Shown one piece after another: positions 39,161-50,535 of a stretch of 64,000 nt of DNA. How positions within the stretch are numbered: the stretch's first letter is position 1; each line of letters opens with the position of its first letter. Under the pieces are notes generated by a model, which saw nothing but the letters and a program-made list of their open reading frames with translations, was not told where the DNA came from and made no database searches. Both the position numbers and the translations under genes were made by a program. The stretch comes from Paralithodes platypus (taxonomy: Eukaryota; Arthropoda; Malacostraca; Decapoda; Lithodidae): the NCBI GenBank assembly GCA_032716605.1, contig JAVRFV010002319.1:1682148-1746147 (forward strand). The letters are read 5' to 3'.

Positions 39161-41930
39161 TAATAATAATAATAATAATAATATTTATTCAGTTAGCAAT
39201 TTACAGAGTTGGTACCACATAGTATGTTACAAATATGACCTGTACCAGCCTTGCATAATTCCAACTAAGGATAGCCCAATAAGGCCGTTAGGCGTATTTC
39301 CATTGGGGTCCTTGTGGGATTAGGTTAGCTGGGGAAAATGGGGAGGATAAAGAAATAGATACTTTAGAGAAAGTATTTCTAGGGGGTTATTTTAAGATGC
39401 CTTACATCCTATAGTAAATATCAGTAATCCGTAATCAGTAATAATTTCAGTTTGGTTTGTCTATCTCTTATGTCGCATTTAGTAGTAGACATAAGCTTGG
39501 TGCTCCCTTCTCGCAGCTGTCCGGTTCAGGTGTTCCTTCAGGCTATGTCTGAAGGAATACAGTGTTCTCTTTTCACGGACTGACTGGGGTAGGTCGTTCC
39601 AGTCTTTGATGGCGGTGAAGAAGAATGTTTGCTTACCCTGTCCTTGGATTCTCGGGACCTTAAAATTAAACATCCTGTTTCTTGTATTATGTCCACTCCT
39701 CTCATTTGCTTTAACAAAATCATTCTTTAGATACTCTGGAGCTCTGTCATAGAAAATTTTGAAGGCATTAGTGAGCCTGATTTGTTTGGCCCTGTCAGAG
39801 ACATTGAGCATACCTAGTGACTGAAGCTGTTCCTGGCCAACATGTGATCTGGGTCCTAGGTTCAGCATGAACCTAACCATTTTATTTTGAGTGACCTGAA
39901 GTTTGTGCTGTGCTGATTTAGATGATGCAGAGTACCAGGATGACACAGAATAGTCAAAATGACATTGAACAAGCGCTTGGCAGAGGGTCTTTTTGGTCGC
40001 CGCGGGCAAGCATCCCACCTGTCTATACAGGTATTTTATACGTGCTCTACACTTACTCAGGATAGATTCCAAAATTGTATCACCTGACAAACTCGCGTCC
40101 AGTTTTAGTCCGAGATATTTAACTTGTGACACTGTTGTTATAGGAATATCATTACAGTTGACCGAGAAGCCCACAATGTCTTTCAGTTTGCGTTTTGTTC
40201 CACATAAGATGGCTTCCATCTTGCCCAGGTGAAGAGATAGTCTATTGTCCACTAGCCATTCACTACATGATTCTAGTTCTTTGGAAAGTGAAGCGGCAAT
40301 ACTTATTGGGTCTTTTCCTGAAACCAGAAGCACGCTGTCGTCTGCATACAATAATAATTTACATGAGACGCTCAGTTCCATGTCGTTCACATAACAGAGA
40401 AAGAGTAAGGGACCAAGGATGCTTCTCTGCGGGACCCCACAGTTAATTGGCATAGGATCAGATAATATATTATCATCAATTTTGACTCTTTGGGTTCTAC
40501 CACTAAGATCAGATTTAAACCAGTTCACAGACCCTATGCCCATTGCTTGTAGTTTATTACATAGGATATCATGGTCTACTGTGTCAAACGCTTTTTGTAG
40601 ATCAAGAAGAACCATACCGGTGTAGTTACCTTTAGACATTTCTTTACGAATGTGATCCGTTAAGTGGATGAGACAGGAGTTTGTCGAGTAGGCCTACATG
40701 CATCTGAAACCTGATTGAAGCTTATAGAATAGATCATTTTGTTTGAGGTAGTGTTCAATTTGGGTGTATACCGCTCTTTCAAGGATTTTAGATACAATAC
40801 ATAATATGCTAACTGGTCTGTAGTTACCAACTTCTAGTTTATTTCCTTTCTTGAATAGAGGGGTTACAATAGCTTCCTTCAGTTCAGCAGGTACAGTGTT
40901 GGTGTTAATTGACAAGTTGATGATGTGGGTTAGGGGGCCTGCTATACCAATGGCTCCATCTCGTAGAAATTTGGCAGGAATTTTGTCTGGTCCTGTGCTT
41001 TTATGTACATTTAGGTTAGACAGCTCGTCAAAAGTGTATTTTGGTGTAACATTTTGCAATCCAAATGTGTTCGGGTGTATGTCTTTATCTCTGTAGAAAT
41101 TTCGAAAGGTGGCCGTTGTTGTCCTGTATTTATTGAGAGGTTGAGGTAGGTTCTGTGCAAGTGTGTTTGCTATGGAGGTGAAGAAGGAGTTGAAGTAGGT
41201 TGAAATTTGTCGTTTATCGTGGCAAACCTGATCATTAATGGTGAGAGCAATATTAGTGTTAGACGAATCCCTTGTCTTGTTGTTGTAGACTGTTGTTTTT
41301 AGGTGCCTCCATAGTTTCTTTGGGTTATTCTGATATTCCTCTGCCTTATTGTGAAAATAATTAGTTTTCGCTGATTTTATTTTCCTACTTAGTTTATTCC
41401 TGGCCCTGTTGAACTCATGTTTCAGACCTTGATCCTGTCTATGTTTCGCTAGCCTTTTTAACAGATTGTCTCTGTGTTCCAGATGGTGTAGTATGTCATT
41501 GTTGATCCATGGGTCTGACCTTGCTTTAATTCGTATGTCTTTCAGAGGAGCTATTTCGTCTAGATGTTTGTGATGATGGTTCTGAAGCCAACCCATGCGT
41601 CATTAACGTTTGTACTTCCAAACACTGGAGACCAGTCTGTATTCCATAAAATGTCCAGAAATGTTTCTTTATTGTAGTTTCTGAGTGACCTTGTTTTGAT
41701 AACCTTGTGATTCTCTAGGGTAATTTTTGTGGTTTTTCGTGTGCAATATGTGACGAAGTGATCACTTATCCCAGTCTGTATAACCCCTGATTGGGATATT
41801 TTGTCCTCTCTGTTACAGTTTATGTGGTCTATTATTGTGGCAGTGTTCTCAGAGATATGTGTGGGGGTTGTGATGAGTAAAAGCTGTTTTTTAGTAGGGG
41901 AATCATTATTATGAAAAAATGTCAAAATAC
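39161..41930 (-). mobile_element. Degenerate LINE with (TTA)n tail
   Basis: On the minus strand it ends in (TTA)n at 39161-39184 and is 5'-truncated within the endonuclease at about 41930. The tail and the motif order fit an L2/Rex/Crack-like relative of CR1. It is flanked on the right by unassigned DNA leading to a family B MITE. Confidence 0.85.
39479..41925 (-). pseudogene. LINE ORF2 remnant: end of endonuclease plus reverse transcriptase
   Basis: From the 5' side it encodes the last part of an AP endonuclease (IDHINCNREDKISQ, TGISDHFVTY), then a frameshift near 41590. The linker and RT follow (TGPDKIPAKFL, NYRPVSILCIVSKILER). A TAG at 40691-40693 interrupts just after QSGFRCM, and the RT resumes STNSCLIHLTDHI, LLDLQKAFDTVDHDIL. 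The catalytic LLYADDSVLL is intact at about 40337-40348. The conserved GVPQGS loop reads GVPQRS (about 40420), which would probably impair activity. The C-terminus ends HLNRTAARREHQAYVYY. Three independent lesions make this an old, inactive copy. Confidence 0.88.
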
Positions 41931-42040
41931 TAGAAAAAAGTGGTATGGATAATTAATGAGCAATAATCCTTCACCCCCTTGTTTGTGTGGTTAGTAAAGG
42001 CGGTGTCAAACAAGCTATTTTTCCGGCAAGTTTTACGAGC

Positions 42041-42279
42041 AATTGACCACTTGGGAGTTTCAGGCTGTAAGGAAGTTGGAGCCGTAAACATCGATATTAA
42101 ACATGCTGTACATACAATAATAATGTAGGTTTGTGATGGATAAATGGTATGTTGAATTGGGTTTTATGTATTTAAGAATGTAGGCCTACTACGACCGTGT
42201 TTTAGCTAGTAATTCTGCTAAATATCGTTGTCTACGGCTCCAACTTTCTTATAGAACGAAACTCGCAAGTCGGCAATTG
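42041..42279. mobile_element. Family B fold-back MITE, copy 2
   Basis: AATTGACCACTTGGGAGTTT...GGAAGTTGGAGCCGTAAACA on the left is matched by TGTCTACGGCTCCAACTTTC...CTCGCAAGTCGGCAATT on the right. It is about 240 bp with an unoccupied centre. Confidence 0.8.
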
Positions 42280-42364
42280 TAGTCTGGCAGCTTCAAATAT
42301 TAACCTCTTCAGTAATGGGACTAAACCGAGGGAGCAGGGGACCAGAAAACCGGCCCATTTCCCA

Positions 42365-42753
42365 TTAAGGGAGCCCACCTCGTTTTTTTTAGCTCTTTCT
42401 CTCCCTCTCTCTTTGGCTTGTATCCATTCGGCCCCATTCAGCCTACTGTTTTAAGACGTTTACCCCCATCCAGGTGTCAATATTTTCCTGGCGAGCGGTA
42501 GCGAGCCAGCATATATATATATTTTTTGTTTTGACAGCAAGCTAAATTTGTACATTTTTCGATAGAAAATTTCTCCGGCAAAGCCGGAGGATTTCTCCAT
42601 ACAATGCTGGCTCGCTATCGCTCGCCAGGAAGAGATCGACACCTGGATGGGGATAACAGTCTTAAAACAGTTGGCTGAATGGGGCCGAATGGATACAAGC
42701 CAGGGAAAGAGAGAAAAGGAGAGAAAGATTAAAAAAGCCGGTGACCCCCTTAA
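42365..42753. mobile_element. Family A MITE
   Basis: TTAAGGGAGCCCACCTCG at the left and GCCGGTGACCCCCTTAA at the right bound the usual fold-back interior with GAGCGGTAGCGAGCCAGC and CTCGCTATCGCTCGCC arms. It is orientated as the copies at 38785 and 57306. Confidence 0.85.
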
Positions 42754-42820
42754 TATTATTGGTGTTTTGTGTTTCTACTTCCTTTGTCATGGAAGTTGCT
42801 TGCTTCACAGACATTCAAAC

Positions 42821-43391
42821 AATTAACCACTGGCGAGTTTCAGGCTATAAGGAAGTTGGAGTTGTAGACATTGATATTTATCAGAATTACCAGCTATAAT
42901 GCGGTTGTAGTCCATTAATTAATACATACAACTAAATTCAACATACGTTTTATCCATTACACATCTACTTTATTATTGTATTTCTGTTTAACCCCTTCTG
43001 TACTGAGATGTGTTATTAGTTTTATTATAGGTATAATTACTTTATTATTGTATTACTGTTTAACCCCTTCTGTACTGAGATGTGTTATTAGTTTTATTAT
43101 AGGTATATTTACTTTATTATTGTATTACAACCCTTCTGTACTGAGATGTATTAGTTTTATTATAGGTATATTTAGAGTATTTTGTGCAGTTACAGAAGGA
43201 TCTGTGGTAAAGAGAAGGGTTAATAGTGATAGTTCCAAGCATGTTAATTGATGGAGGACCTTTTTAAACTGAATAAACATGTTTAATGTTTGCCAGAGTA
43301 TTATTAAAAACACGTCGCGGTACAGAAGAGGTTAATATCGATGTTTACACCACCAACTTCCTTATAGCCTGAAACTCGCAAGTGGTCAATT
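42821..43391. mobile_element. Family B fold-back MITE, copy 3, carrying a family C element
   Basis: Arms AATTAACCACTGGCGAGTTT and AACTCGCAAGTGGTCAATT enclose an interior interrupted at TTAA by the 348-bp family C element at 42988-43335. Without the insertion its length matches the other family B copies. Confidence 0.8.
42988..43335. mobile_element. Family C MITE with an internal 72-bp triplication
   Basis: It is bounded by TTAA with ends TTAACCCCTTCTGTACTG and CGGTACAGAAGAGGTTAA. Inside, CCTTCTGTACTGAGATGTG...TTTATTATTGTATTAC is repeated three times at about 72-bp spacing, then the family landmark AGAAGGATCTGTGG appears. The repeated unit starts exactly with the element's own 5' end. Confidence 0.8.
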
Positions 43392-43461
43392 ACCGTCTGT
43401 TTTACATCAATAATCTTCTTTTGCATAGTTGTTCCTAGTTTTTTTCATTTTTTCTATAAGG

Positions 43462-43660
43462 TGTAACAGTTAGTGCGTTCTGCTCGAAACCGAAAGTTCC
43501 CGGGTTCGATTCCCGGGCAGCGAGAGAAAGATGGGCAGTCTAGTATGGGGCCGCAAGGTCTGTGTAGTCTTTGTATCTATGTAACACTGCGTAATATATC
43601 CCTCCCTCTATCTATCTATCTATCTATCTATCTACCTATCTCTCTCTCTCTCTCTCTCTC
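43462..43660 (+). mobile_element. tRNA-derived SINE with TCTA tail
   Basis: AACAGTTAGTGCGTTCTGC is a degenerate A-box region, and CCCGGGTTCGATTCCCGGGC is a well-formed T-arm with B box. A unique body follows, ending in (TCTA)n then (CT)n at 43609-43660. Confidence 0.7.
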
Positions 43661-43754
43661 ACCCGATGGCTCTGTTTGGCAAGCAGTAGCCTACATTGAA
43701 ATTTGCACTAGGTAGACTTTTGAGAGGTCCCAAAAGGACAGTTGCCCCTGTGTA

Positions 43755-43912
43755 CAGTCGCGCTAATAAGTCATGTCGCGGCACCAAGTAGCCTATGTGT
43801 TGATCAATAATTGGTATCAGCCATATCTAAGCTTCATTTCTTCATATCGAGTGAAATATATACACATTTTCCTACACTTACTCACCCTATGCCAGCAATT
43901 AACAGGTTCTAA
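43755..43912 (+). mobile_element. Family E MITE, left half only
   Basis: TACAGTCGCGCTAATAAGTC through TTACTCACCCTAT matches the left half of the element at 17043 and the inverted right half of that at 62589. The other terminus is missing. Confidence 0.7.
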
Positions 43913-44243
43913 GTATCTCTCTTAACCCTTTATACTAGAAAAATGAATACATGCAAAAATCGCCCAAAAAGTGAACCATCTCCATTTAAGACTGGAACAG
44001 ACCTCACGGCTTCACTGTTCATTGTAAAGCGGTGATTAAGGCTCTCAGCCCTAAGTTGGAATATAAAAGCTGGCTACTATTTAGACGAAATTATTCAGTT
44101 TAAAAGGGCCTCCAGAAATTAAAGACTTGGAATAATTTCCCTTATATAACTCTTTTCACTACCACAGATCCTTCTTAAACTGCACACAATCGTTTACAAA
44201 TAGCTACCATAAAACCCAAAATACGTCGCCGGTAAAGAAGGGG

Positions 44244-44615
44244 TTAAATATTAGGTAACACATTAACCCCTTCTGTACCGTCGGTTCCATTTTAGTTATA
44301 TTTAGACCATGTTTGTGCAGTTTAAGAAGGGGTTAAATATTAGGTAAACACATTAACCCCTTCTGTACCGTCGGTTCCATGTTATTATAGTTATATTTAG
44401 ACCATGTTGTGCAGTTTATGAAGGGGTTAAATATTAGGTAAACACATTAACCCCTTCTGTACCGTCGGTTCCATGTTATTATAGTTATATTTAGACCATG
44501 TTGTGCAGTTTATGAAGGGGTTAAATATTAGGTAAACACATTAACCCCTTCTGTACCGTCGGTTCCATGTTATTATAGTTATATTTAGACCATGTTGTGC
44601 AGTTTATGAAGGGGA
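44244..44615. repeat. Tandem array of family C MITE units, about four copies
   Basis: Each unit of about 93 bp runs TTAACCCCTTCTGTACCGTC...GTTGTGCAGTTTATGAAGGGG, followed by TTAAATATTAGGTAAACACA. The array is head-to-tail, so TTAA recurs at every junction. It is followed by a family A-related fragment (TTTCTAAGCTTGATGGAGG) to 44710 and another TTAACCCTTTGAGTACC start at 44708. Confidence 0.85.
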
Positions 44616-44849
44616 TGCTTTTCTAAGCTTGATGGAGGTCTAGCGAGGAAACTAAAGAATAAATGAATACATGTAATTATAGATAAAACAAAACAAGCAC
44701 CACCCCCTTAACCCTTTGAGTACCAGCGACGTGTTTTATATTGTATTCTAGCTATAGCCTATTTAGACGATAGTAGGCTATGCAGCTTAGGAAGGATCTG
44801 TGGGTGTTCAAAGGGTTGGTTGAGATCGTTTGAAGCCTTACATTTAGGA

Positions 44850-45130
44850 GCTTGATAGCCTTTATCTATCTATTGTCTGACGCCTTGATCCCCGAAGGGG
44901 TGGCCACGAACGAACCGCCCCCATGCACCTCTGTCCCCAGTCAGTCGACGCCCCTCCCCCCAACCAGCACCGCCTTCGTTCATGTACTTCCTCACTCCAT
45001 CCTTCCACTTCTCCTTCGGTCTACATCTCCCTCTCTGTCCCTCCACCTCGCTCTCGTACACCCTCTTAGTCATTCTCTCGCTTTCCATACGCTCCATATG
45101 GCCGAGCTTGATCGTTTGGTGGTTCATATT
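44850..45130 (-). mobile_element. LINE 3' fragment with short TATC tail
   Basis: On the minus strand the frame encodes HMERMESERMTKRVYESEVE and RGRCRPKEKWKDGVRKYMNE, the C-terminal pattern of RTE-like LINE proteins, ending about GDQGVRQ. A short (ATAG)n sits at the 3' end (44866-44877). A second copy of the same family is at 46485. Confidence 0.75.
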
Positions 45131-45159
45131 GGGTCAGGAGTTATGGCTTAGATTAGAGA

Positions 45160-45164
45160 GAGAA

Positions 45165-45196
<32 letters not shown>

Positions 45197-45262
45197 TGTG
45201 TGTGTGTGTGTCCCAGCTGTTGATGAAAGCGATTCTCTATAGCTGGACGTACTTCCATTCTT

Positions 45263-45317
<55 letters not shown>

Positions 45318-45320
45318 AGA
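45160..45320. repeat. (GA)n and (GT)n microsatellites
   Basis: Two GA tracts (45170-45196 and 45268-45316) flank a short GTGTGTGTGT run and 60 bases of unique sequence. Confidence 0.95.
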
Positions 45321-46484
45321 AGTAGAATCAACACACGCCGTTTTCTCTAATTGGCCATTCTCCCATTCTCTATCTCTATTCTATATTCTCTCTACAAACT
45401 AGAGACCGATTACCTCACCAGATAGCGCCACCTCTCTCCTTTGTCCATCACCTAGTCGACAGGGTTACCAAATCAAGTCCGCTAGATAGTAAATGTCGAC
45501 AATCGCTACAATTAAAGCCCAATCTCTACAATATCGCTCCCTCCAAAAGGGTTCAAATCTACAAAATATCGCTAGAATAATGCCACAATCTCTACAATAT
45601 CGCTCCAAAATTATTCAAATCCACAGAATATCGCTAAAATGTATGTAGCTAAATGTAAATGTAGGAGTGTAGATCGAAGTAAATACCTCTTAGGTCTAGC
45701 GGCAAAATAGCTAAATTGACAACACTGCTCCTAGACCTCTTAGTTGCCTCGTGTCTCGCGCGTGTGAAGGGTGTGGTGGTGGTGGTGGTCTGTGCTGTGT
45801 TAATTAATTAAGCTATTCGACCGTTTATTCTGGCTATCATTAGACGATTGCATGCAGCTTGAGAAGGATCTGTGGGCATTATAAGGGTAATAACTATCTC
45901 CATTAACCTCCGTCTCATAACAGCAAGAAAACAGAAAATAAATAGGCCTACGTTATCGGATCTTGAAAGAGTTAATATATCGGACTTAATATCATATCGT
46001 GTTTTTTGAGATACTTAATAACTAATTGACACTTGACTATATACCACTTGTGTTAATGAAAGTGAAAACCGTATATATTTCCACTGAACTAACTACCCCT
46101 GACGATTGTTGGAGTGATTGGGATATTCTTTACCTCAATTTAATGACTAACTAATTAATGACTACAATAATTCCCTACCGCACGAACACTATTACTTAAG
46201 TAGAGTAGCCTATAGCCTATATATGACGTGAGGAAAAGTGCGCAAACTACCGATCCTCCTGGCGTGCCTGAAGGGCGAACAAGGCTACGGAGACCAGCTG
46301 ATTGGAAGGTAGGCTAGGTTGTTGATTACTATCATATCTATTTATCATATATAGGCTATATCTATCTATCTCCATGCATTCATCTATATCTATCTATCTC
46401 CATGCATTCATCCATCCATCTATCTATCTATCTCTTATCTCTCTATCTATCTATCTCTTATCTCTATCTATATATCTATCTATA
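45321..46484. other. Unassigned stretch with a degenerate repeat and a family C remnant
   Basis: 45480-45640 has a degenerate repeat on AATCTCTACAATATCGCTCC. 45806-45980 resembles family C (CATTAGACGATTGCATGCAG, AAGGATCTGTGGGCATTATA, ending GAAAGAGTTAA). 46250-46310 has a short GC-rich open stretch ending in GTAGGC that could be an exon. 46360-46480 is (TATC)n. Confidence 0.4.
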
Positions 46485-46640
46485 TCGTGCCAGACGTCAT
46501 GATCCTGAAAGGGATGACCACGAATGAACGGCCCCAACGCACCTCTGTCCCCCTCAGCCGACGCCCCTCCTCCCATCCAACACCACTTTCACACATATAC
46601 TTCTCAACTCCATCCTTCCACCTCTCTCTTATTACTATTT
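46485..46640 (-). mobile_element. LINE 3' fragment with TATC tail, second copy
   Basis: The sequence matches 44880-45010 (CACGAATGAACGGCCCCAA, CCTCTGTCCCC, CGACGCCCCTCC) and is preceded by a (TATC)n tract that would be the LINE tail on the minus strand. Only the last 150 bases are present. Confidence 0.7.
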
Positions 46641-46728
46641 ATACTACCGGTACCGGTATGTATTATTTATTTATTTATTGTTTATTGCGGACATAATTAT
46701 ATCTACCTAATGTATGGTTTGGAAGTGT

Positions 46729-48068
46729 TTAAGGGGGGATGGGCGTATTTATTTGCTCATTTATGTTAAGGGGGGATGGGCGTATTTATTTGCTCATTTA
46801 TGTTAAGGGGGGATGGGCGTATTTATTTGTTCGTTTATGTTAAGGGAGGATGGGCGTATTTATTTGCTCATTTATGTTAAGGGGGGATGGGCGTATTTAT
46901 TTGCTCGTTTATGTTAAGGGGGGATGGGCGTATTTGGAAAAACTCCATTTATTGGTCACCAATTTTCCCATGGATTTTTTTATTGTGACGTATTGCGCAG
47001 GAGTTAGGAAATGAAACTCAGTATTTCCAATGAGGATTGGCAGATGGCACGATAGTATTACAAAAGTTGAAGGATAGAGCTCTCCAGTTCACGAAAAAAT
47101 GGCGTCGCTGAAAGCCGCGCCGTCTATAAGAGAGTATTGACAAACGTTTTACGGTAGGTAGACATGTTGTTACCGGTTTTTTTAATAGGTTTTGCCGAGG
47201 GTTGAAACTAATTTTAATATGATGCTTAGAGCATATAGATTCTATATCTGTCTTCAAATATGTCAAAATAATTGGGGACCAATAAATGGAGTTATACTGC
47301 GTAGTTATTTGCTCATTTATGTTAAGGGGGGATGGGCGTATTTATTTGCTCGTTTATGTTAAGGGGTGATGGGCGTATTTATTTGCTCGTTTATGTTAAG
47401 GGGGGATGGGCGTATTTATTTGCTCGTTTATGTTAAGGGGGGATGGGCGTATTTATTTGCTCATTTATGTTAAGGGTGGATGGGCATATTTATTTGCTCA
47501 TTTATGTTAAGGGGGGATGGGCGTATTTATTTGCTCATTTATGTTAAGGGGGGATGGGCGTATTTATTTGCTCGTTTATGTTAAGGGGGATGGGCGTATT
47601 TATTTGCTCATTTATGTTAAGGGAGGATGGGCGTATTTATTTGCTCATTTATGTTAAGGGGGGATGGGCGTATTTATTTGCTCATTTATGTTAAGGGAGG
47701 ATGGGCGTATTTATTTGCTCATTTATGTTAAGGGGGGATGGGCGTATTTATTTGCTCGTTTATGTTAAGGGAGGATGGGCGTATTTATTTGCTCATTTAT
47801 GTTAAGGGAGGATGGGCGTATTTATTTGCTCATTTATGTTAAGGGGGGATGGGCGTATTTATTTGCTCATTTATGTTAAGGGGGGATGGGCGTATTTATT
47901 TGCTCATTTATGTTAAGGGGGAATGGGCGTATTTATTTGCTCATTTATGTTAAGGGAGGATGGGCGTATTTATTTGCTCATTTATGTTAAGGGGGGATGG
48001 GCGTATTTATTTGCTCATTTATGTTAAGGGGGGGGGGGGGGATGGGCGTATTTATTTGCTCATTTATG
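46729..48068 (+). repeat. 37-bp minisatellite, about 26 copies, split by a MITE
   Basis: The unit TTAAGGGGGGATGGGCGTAT then TTATTTGCTCATTTATG is repeated head-to-tail with two common variable positions (GGGGGG or GGGAGG; CTCATTT or CTCGTTT). The G-run expands to about 14 at 48028-48041. The array is interrupted at 46936-47298. Confidence 0.95.
46936..47298. mobile_element. hAT-like MITE inside the 37-bp minisatellite
   Basis: The array unit is broken between GCGTATTT (46928-46935) and GCGTAGTT (47299-47306), an 8-bp target duplication with one mismatch. The insert begins GGAAAAACTCCATTTATTGG and ends CCAATAAATGGAGTTATACT, an imperfect inverted repeat of about 30 bp. Length of the duplication fits hAT or P-type elements. 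No reading frame is recognisable inside. Confidence 0.8.
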
Positions 48069-48897
48069 TATCTCTCCTGTTTTTTTGTTTCCTCCGTAGA
48101 CCTTCATCAAGCTTATAAAAACACCCACCCAAGACCCTACTTAACGATAAACGTGGAATGTCGTCGGGAATCATTTGTTAACTTTTCCCTGGACTAAGGT
48201 GTTATTAGCACTACACGGTGGAGAGGTAGGCTATCCCCTACACCTCCTTCCCTCGTTGTTCCCATACCCCCACCTAAACCCTCCCATTTTCTCTCAGAAA
48301 ATTTGGTAATTATACAGGAGAGCAACAATATACAGTAGGTAACAAATTTCGATAATCTTCAAGGACACTACATCCGCCTTAGAAAAATTTTATTAGGGAA
48401 AATAGGCACCAATAGATTCGCCATATTTTTCTCCATATAGTCCGCATGGAGGATTTTCGTTATCAACAAATTGAAAAATACCCACTTCACAGACAAATAC
48501 ACCAAAAATCTAAGTCAAAGCGGGGGTGTGGGGGCAGCAGCCCCCACCTATAATACTAGGATAGGTTAGGTAAGGTTGTTAGACAACAAATTAGGCCTAC
48601 CTGAAAAACTCTTATCTGGTTGGTGATAAACATTTATCATAATACGTTTTTTTTTCAGTTTCCGCGTCTGCTGAACCATCCAAAAACACGCTAAAACGCG
48701 TTTTTTGAAGGGGGGAGGTGGGGGAGGGTAGTGGGGGAGGGGTAGTATAACTAGGTTTACCATAACGCAGGTCGCCGCGGAACACTCCCCCCCTCTCTTT
48801 ACATAACCTAGTTCACACCCCCTCTTGCTAAACAAATTGGCATATTTTGTCATTACCGGTACCATAACCTAACTTACCCATTTGACTTTCTTTTCAG
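48069..48897. other. Unassigned stretch with a possible exon and a GC hairpin
   Basis: At 48101, after the acceptor-like TGTTTCCTCCGTAG, a 32-codon frame (DLHQAYKNTHPRPYLTINVE...) ends at TAA 48195-48197. I do not recognise it. The palindrome GTGGGGGCAGCAGCCCCCAC at 48528-48547 is followed 11 bases later by CTAG, which resembles a Helitron 3' end but is not sufficient evidence by itself. Confidence 0.3.
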
Positions 48898-49505
48898 TTT
48901 GTTTTCTTTTCCCTCTCTTTCCCCTCCCCCGTTCCTCCCTCCCTCCCTCGCTCTTTCCCCCTCCCTCCCTCTCTCTCTTTCCCTCCCTCTCTCTCTTTCC
49001 CTCCCTCTCTCTCTTTCCCTCCCTCTCTCTCTTTCCGCCCTCTCTCTCTTTCTCCCCCTCCCTCTCCTCTTTTTTCCTCTCCACTCCTCTCTCTCTTTCC
49101 CTCCCTCTCTCTCTTTCCCTCCCTCTCTCTCTTTCCCTCCCTCTCTCTCTTTCCCCCTCCCTCCCTCTCTCTCTTCCCTCCCTCCTCTCTCTTTTCTCCC
49201 TCTCTCTCTTTCCTCCCTCTCTCTCCCCTTCCCCCTCCCTCCATCTCTCTCCTCCCCCCTCCCTCCCTCTCTCTCCTTTCCCTCCCTCCCTCTCTCTCTT
49301 TCCCCCTCGCTCTCTCTCTCTTTCTCGTCCCTCCCTTCTCCTCTCCCCTCCCTCTCTCTCCCTTTCCCCCTCCCTCCCTCTCTCTCCCTTTCCCCCTCCC
49401 TCCCTCTCTCTCCCCCCCCCCCCCTCTCTCTCTCTTTCCCCCCCTCTCTCTCTCTTTCCCCCTCCCTCCCTCTCTCTCTCTTTCCCCCTCCCTCCCTCTC
49501 TCGTT
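48898..49505. repeat. Pyrimidine-rich minisatellite, CCCTCCCTCTCTCTCTTTC type
   Basis: About 600 bases of C and T on the plus strand consist of irregular 18-20 bp units of CCCTCC(CT)nTTTC. Open frames run through it only because the repeat lacks stop codons. It abuts the truncated LINE start at 49507. Confidence 0.95.
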
Positions 49506-49506
49506 C

Positions 49507-50535
49507 CGTGAGTTCTAAAATAACAAATTTAAAGGTTTTCTATGCAAACGCTCGTAGCATACGCAATAAATTTTCAGATTTAGAGGAGCTAGTGTTTACA
49601 GAAAATTATGATGTGATTGGCATAACAGAATCTTGGCTCAATACAGAAGATAGAGACTTTTTAGCAGAGTTTTCACTTCCCGGTTATGTAATGTTTGAGA
49701 AAAGCCGAATAAATCGAAATGGAGGTGGCGTTTTACTTTATATCAAAGAAAGTCTTAACCCTACCCTCTTGTCAAAACCTCAAATTGTGAACGTCGACGC
49801 ATCTTTTGTGCTAATAAAGAATAATAAAGGTACCAAAATAATACTTGCATTAATATACAGACCTCCAGCTCAATCAGTGCAAACTGACCGAGAAATTTAC
49901 GAACAAATTGCAGATGTAAGTAACTCACAAGATACCGTAATTTTTGGTGACTTTAATTTACCTGTGACCAAGTGGGGCGATACTCTTACTTCACACTCCG
50001 GACATGACTTGTATACGAACTTGCAAGAGAGTTCGCTTTATCAATTTGTTGGAACGCCGACCCGTGGTAATAACGTTCTTGACATTGTACTTGCAACAAA
50101 AGAAGAATTAATAGAGAATTTGAATGTTGGTGATGAATTCAGTAACAGCGACCATCGTACGATAACTTTCACTTTAAAGTTTACTAGTAACGAACCAAAT
50201 AGTAGCATCGAAAAAGTCCCTAATTTCAAGAAAGCAAACTTTCATAAACTTAGAGCTATGTTTAAAGAAACTGACTGGAGCTTTTTAATTAACAATAACG
50301 ACATAAATACATCTTGGAAGTTTATTCGAAACCACTTACCTAAAAGCAGTGCAAGACTGCATACCATCGAAAATACGGCGTCCAGGCCATAATAATAAGC
50401 CCAAATGGTGGAATAAAGATATTTCAAACTGCCTGCTTGCTAAAAAATTTGCTAATGATAGATTAAAATCCTCACAAAATGACAAGAACGGGTGAAATTT
50501 GTAGAGCTACGACACAAAGCCAAAAAGTTAATTAA
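49507..50535 (+). pseudogene. CR1-like LINE (LINE A), endonuclease part
   Basis: The frame encodes NLKVFYANARSIRNK, ITESWLNTEDRDF, RNGGGVLLYI, FGDFNLPVTKWGD, and SNSDHRTITF, an AP endonuclease close to that at 13739. After IENTASRP a stop and a shift near 50390 move to another frame (KPKWWNKDISNC), then to KFVELRHKAKKLI. At the second TTAA of TTAATTAA (50532-50535) the LINE is interrupted, resuming at 52811. It is 5'-truncated against the CT tract. Confidence 0.85.

Noticed and set aside
43490..43525. A functional tRNA gene
   Set aside because: A T-arm with B box is well formed, but the acceptor and anticodon arms are not, and a SINE body with TCTA tail follows.
48899..50392. A single 497-codon gene running from the CT tract into the endonuclease
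   Set aside because: The first 200 codons are Ser/Leu/Pro translation of a CT minisatellite; only the part after about 49507 is LINE coding sequence.
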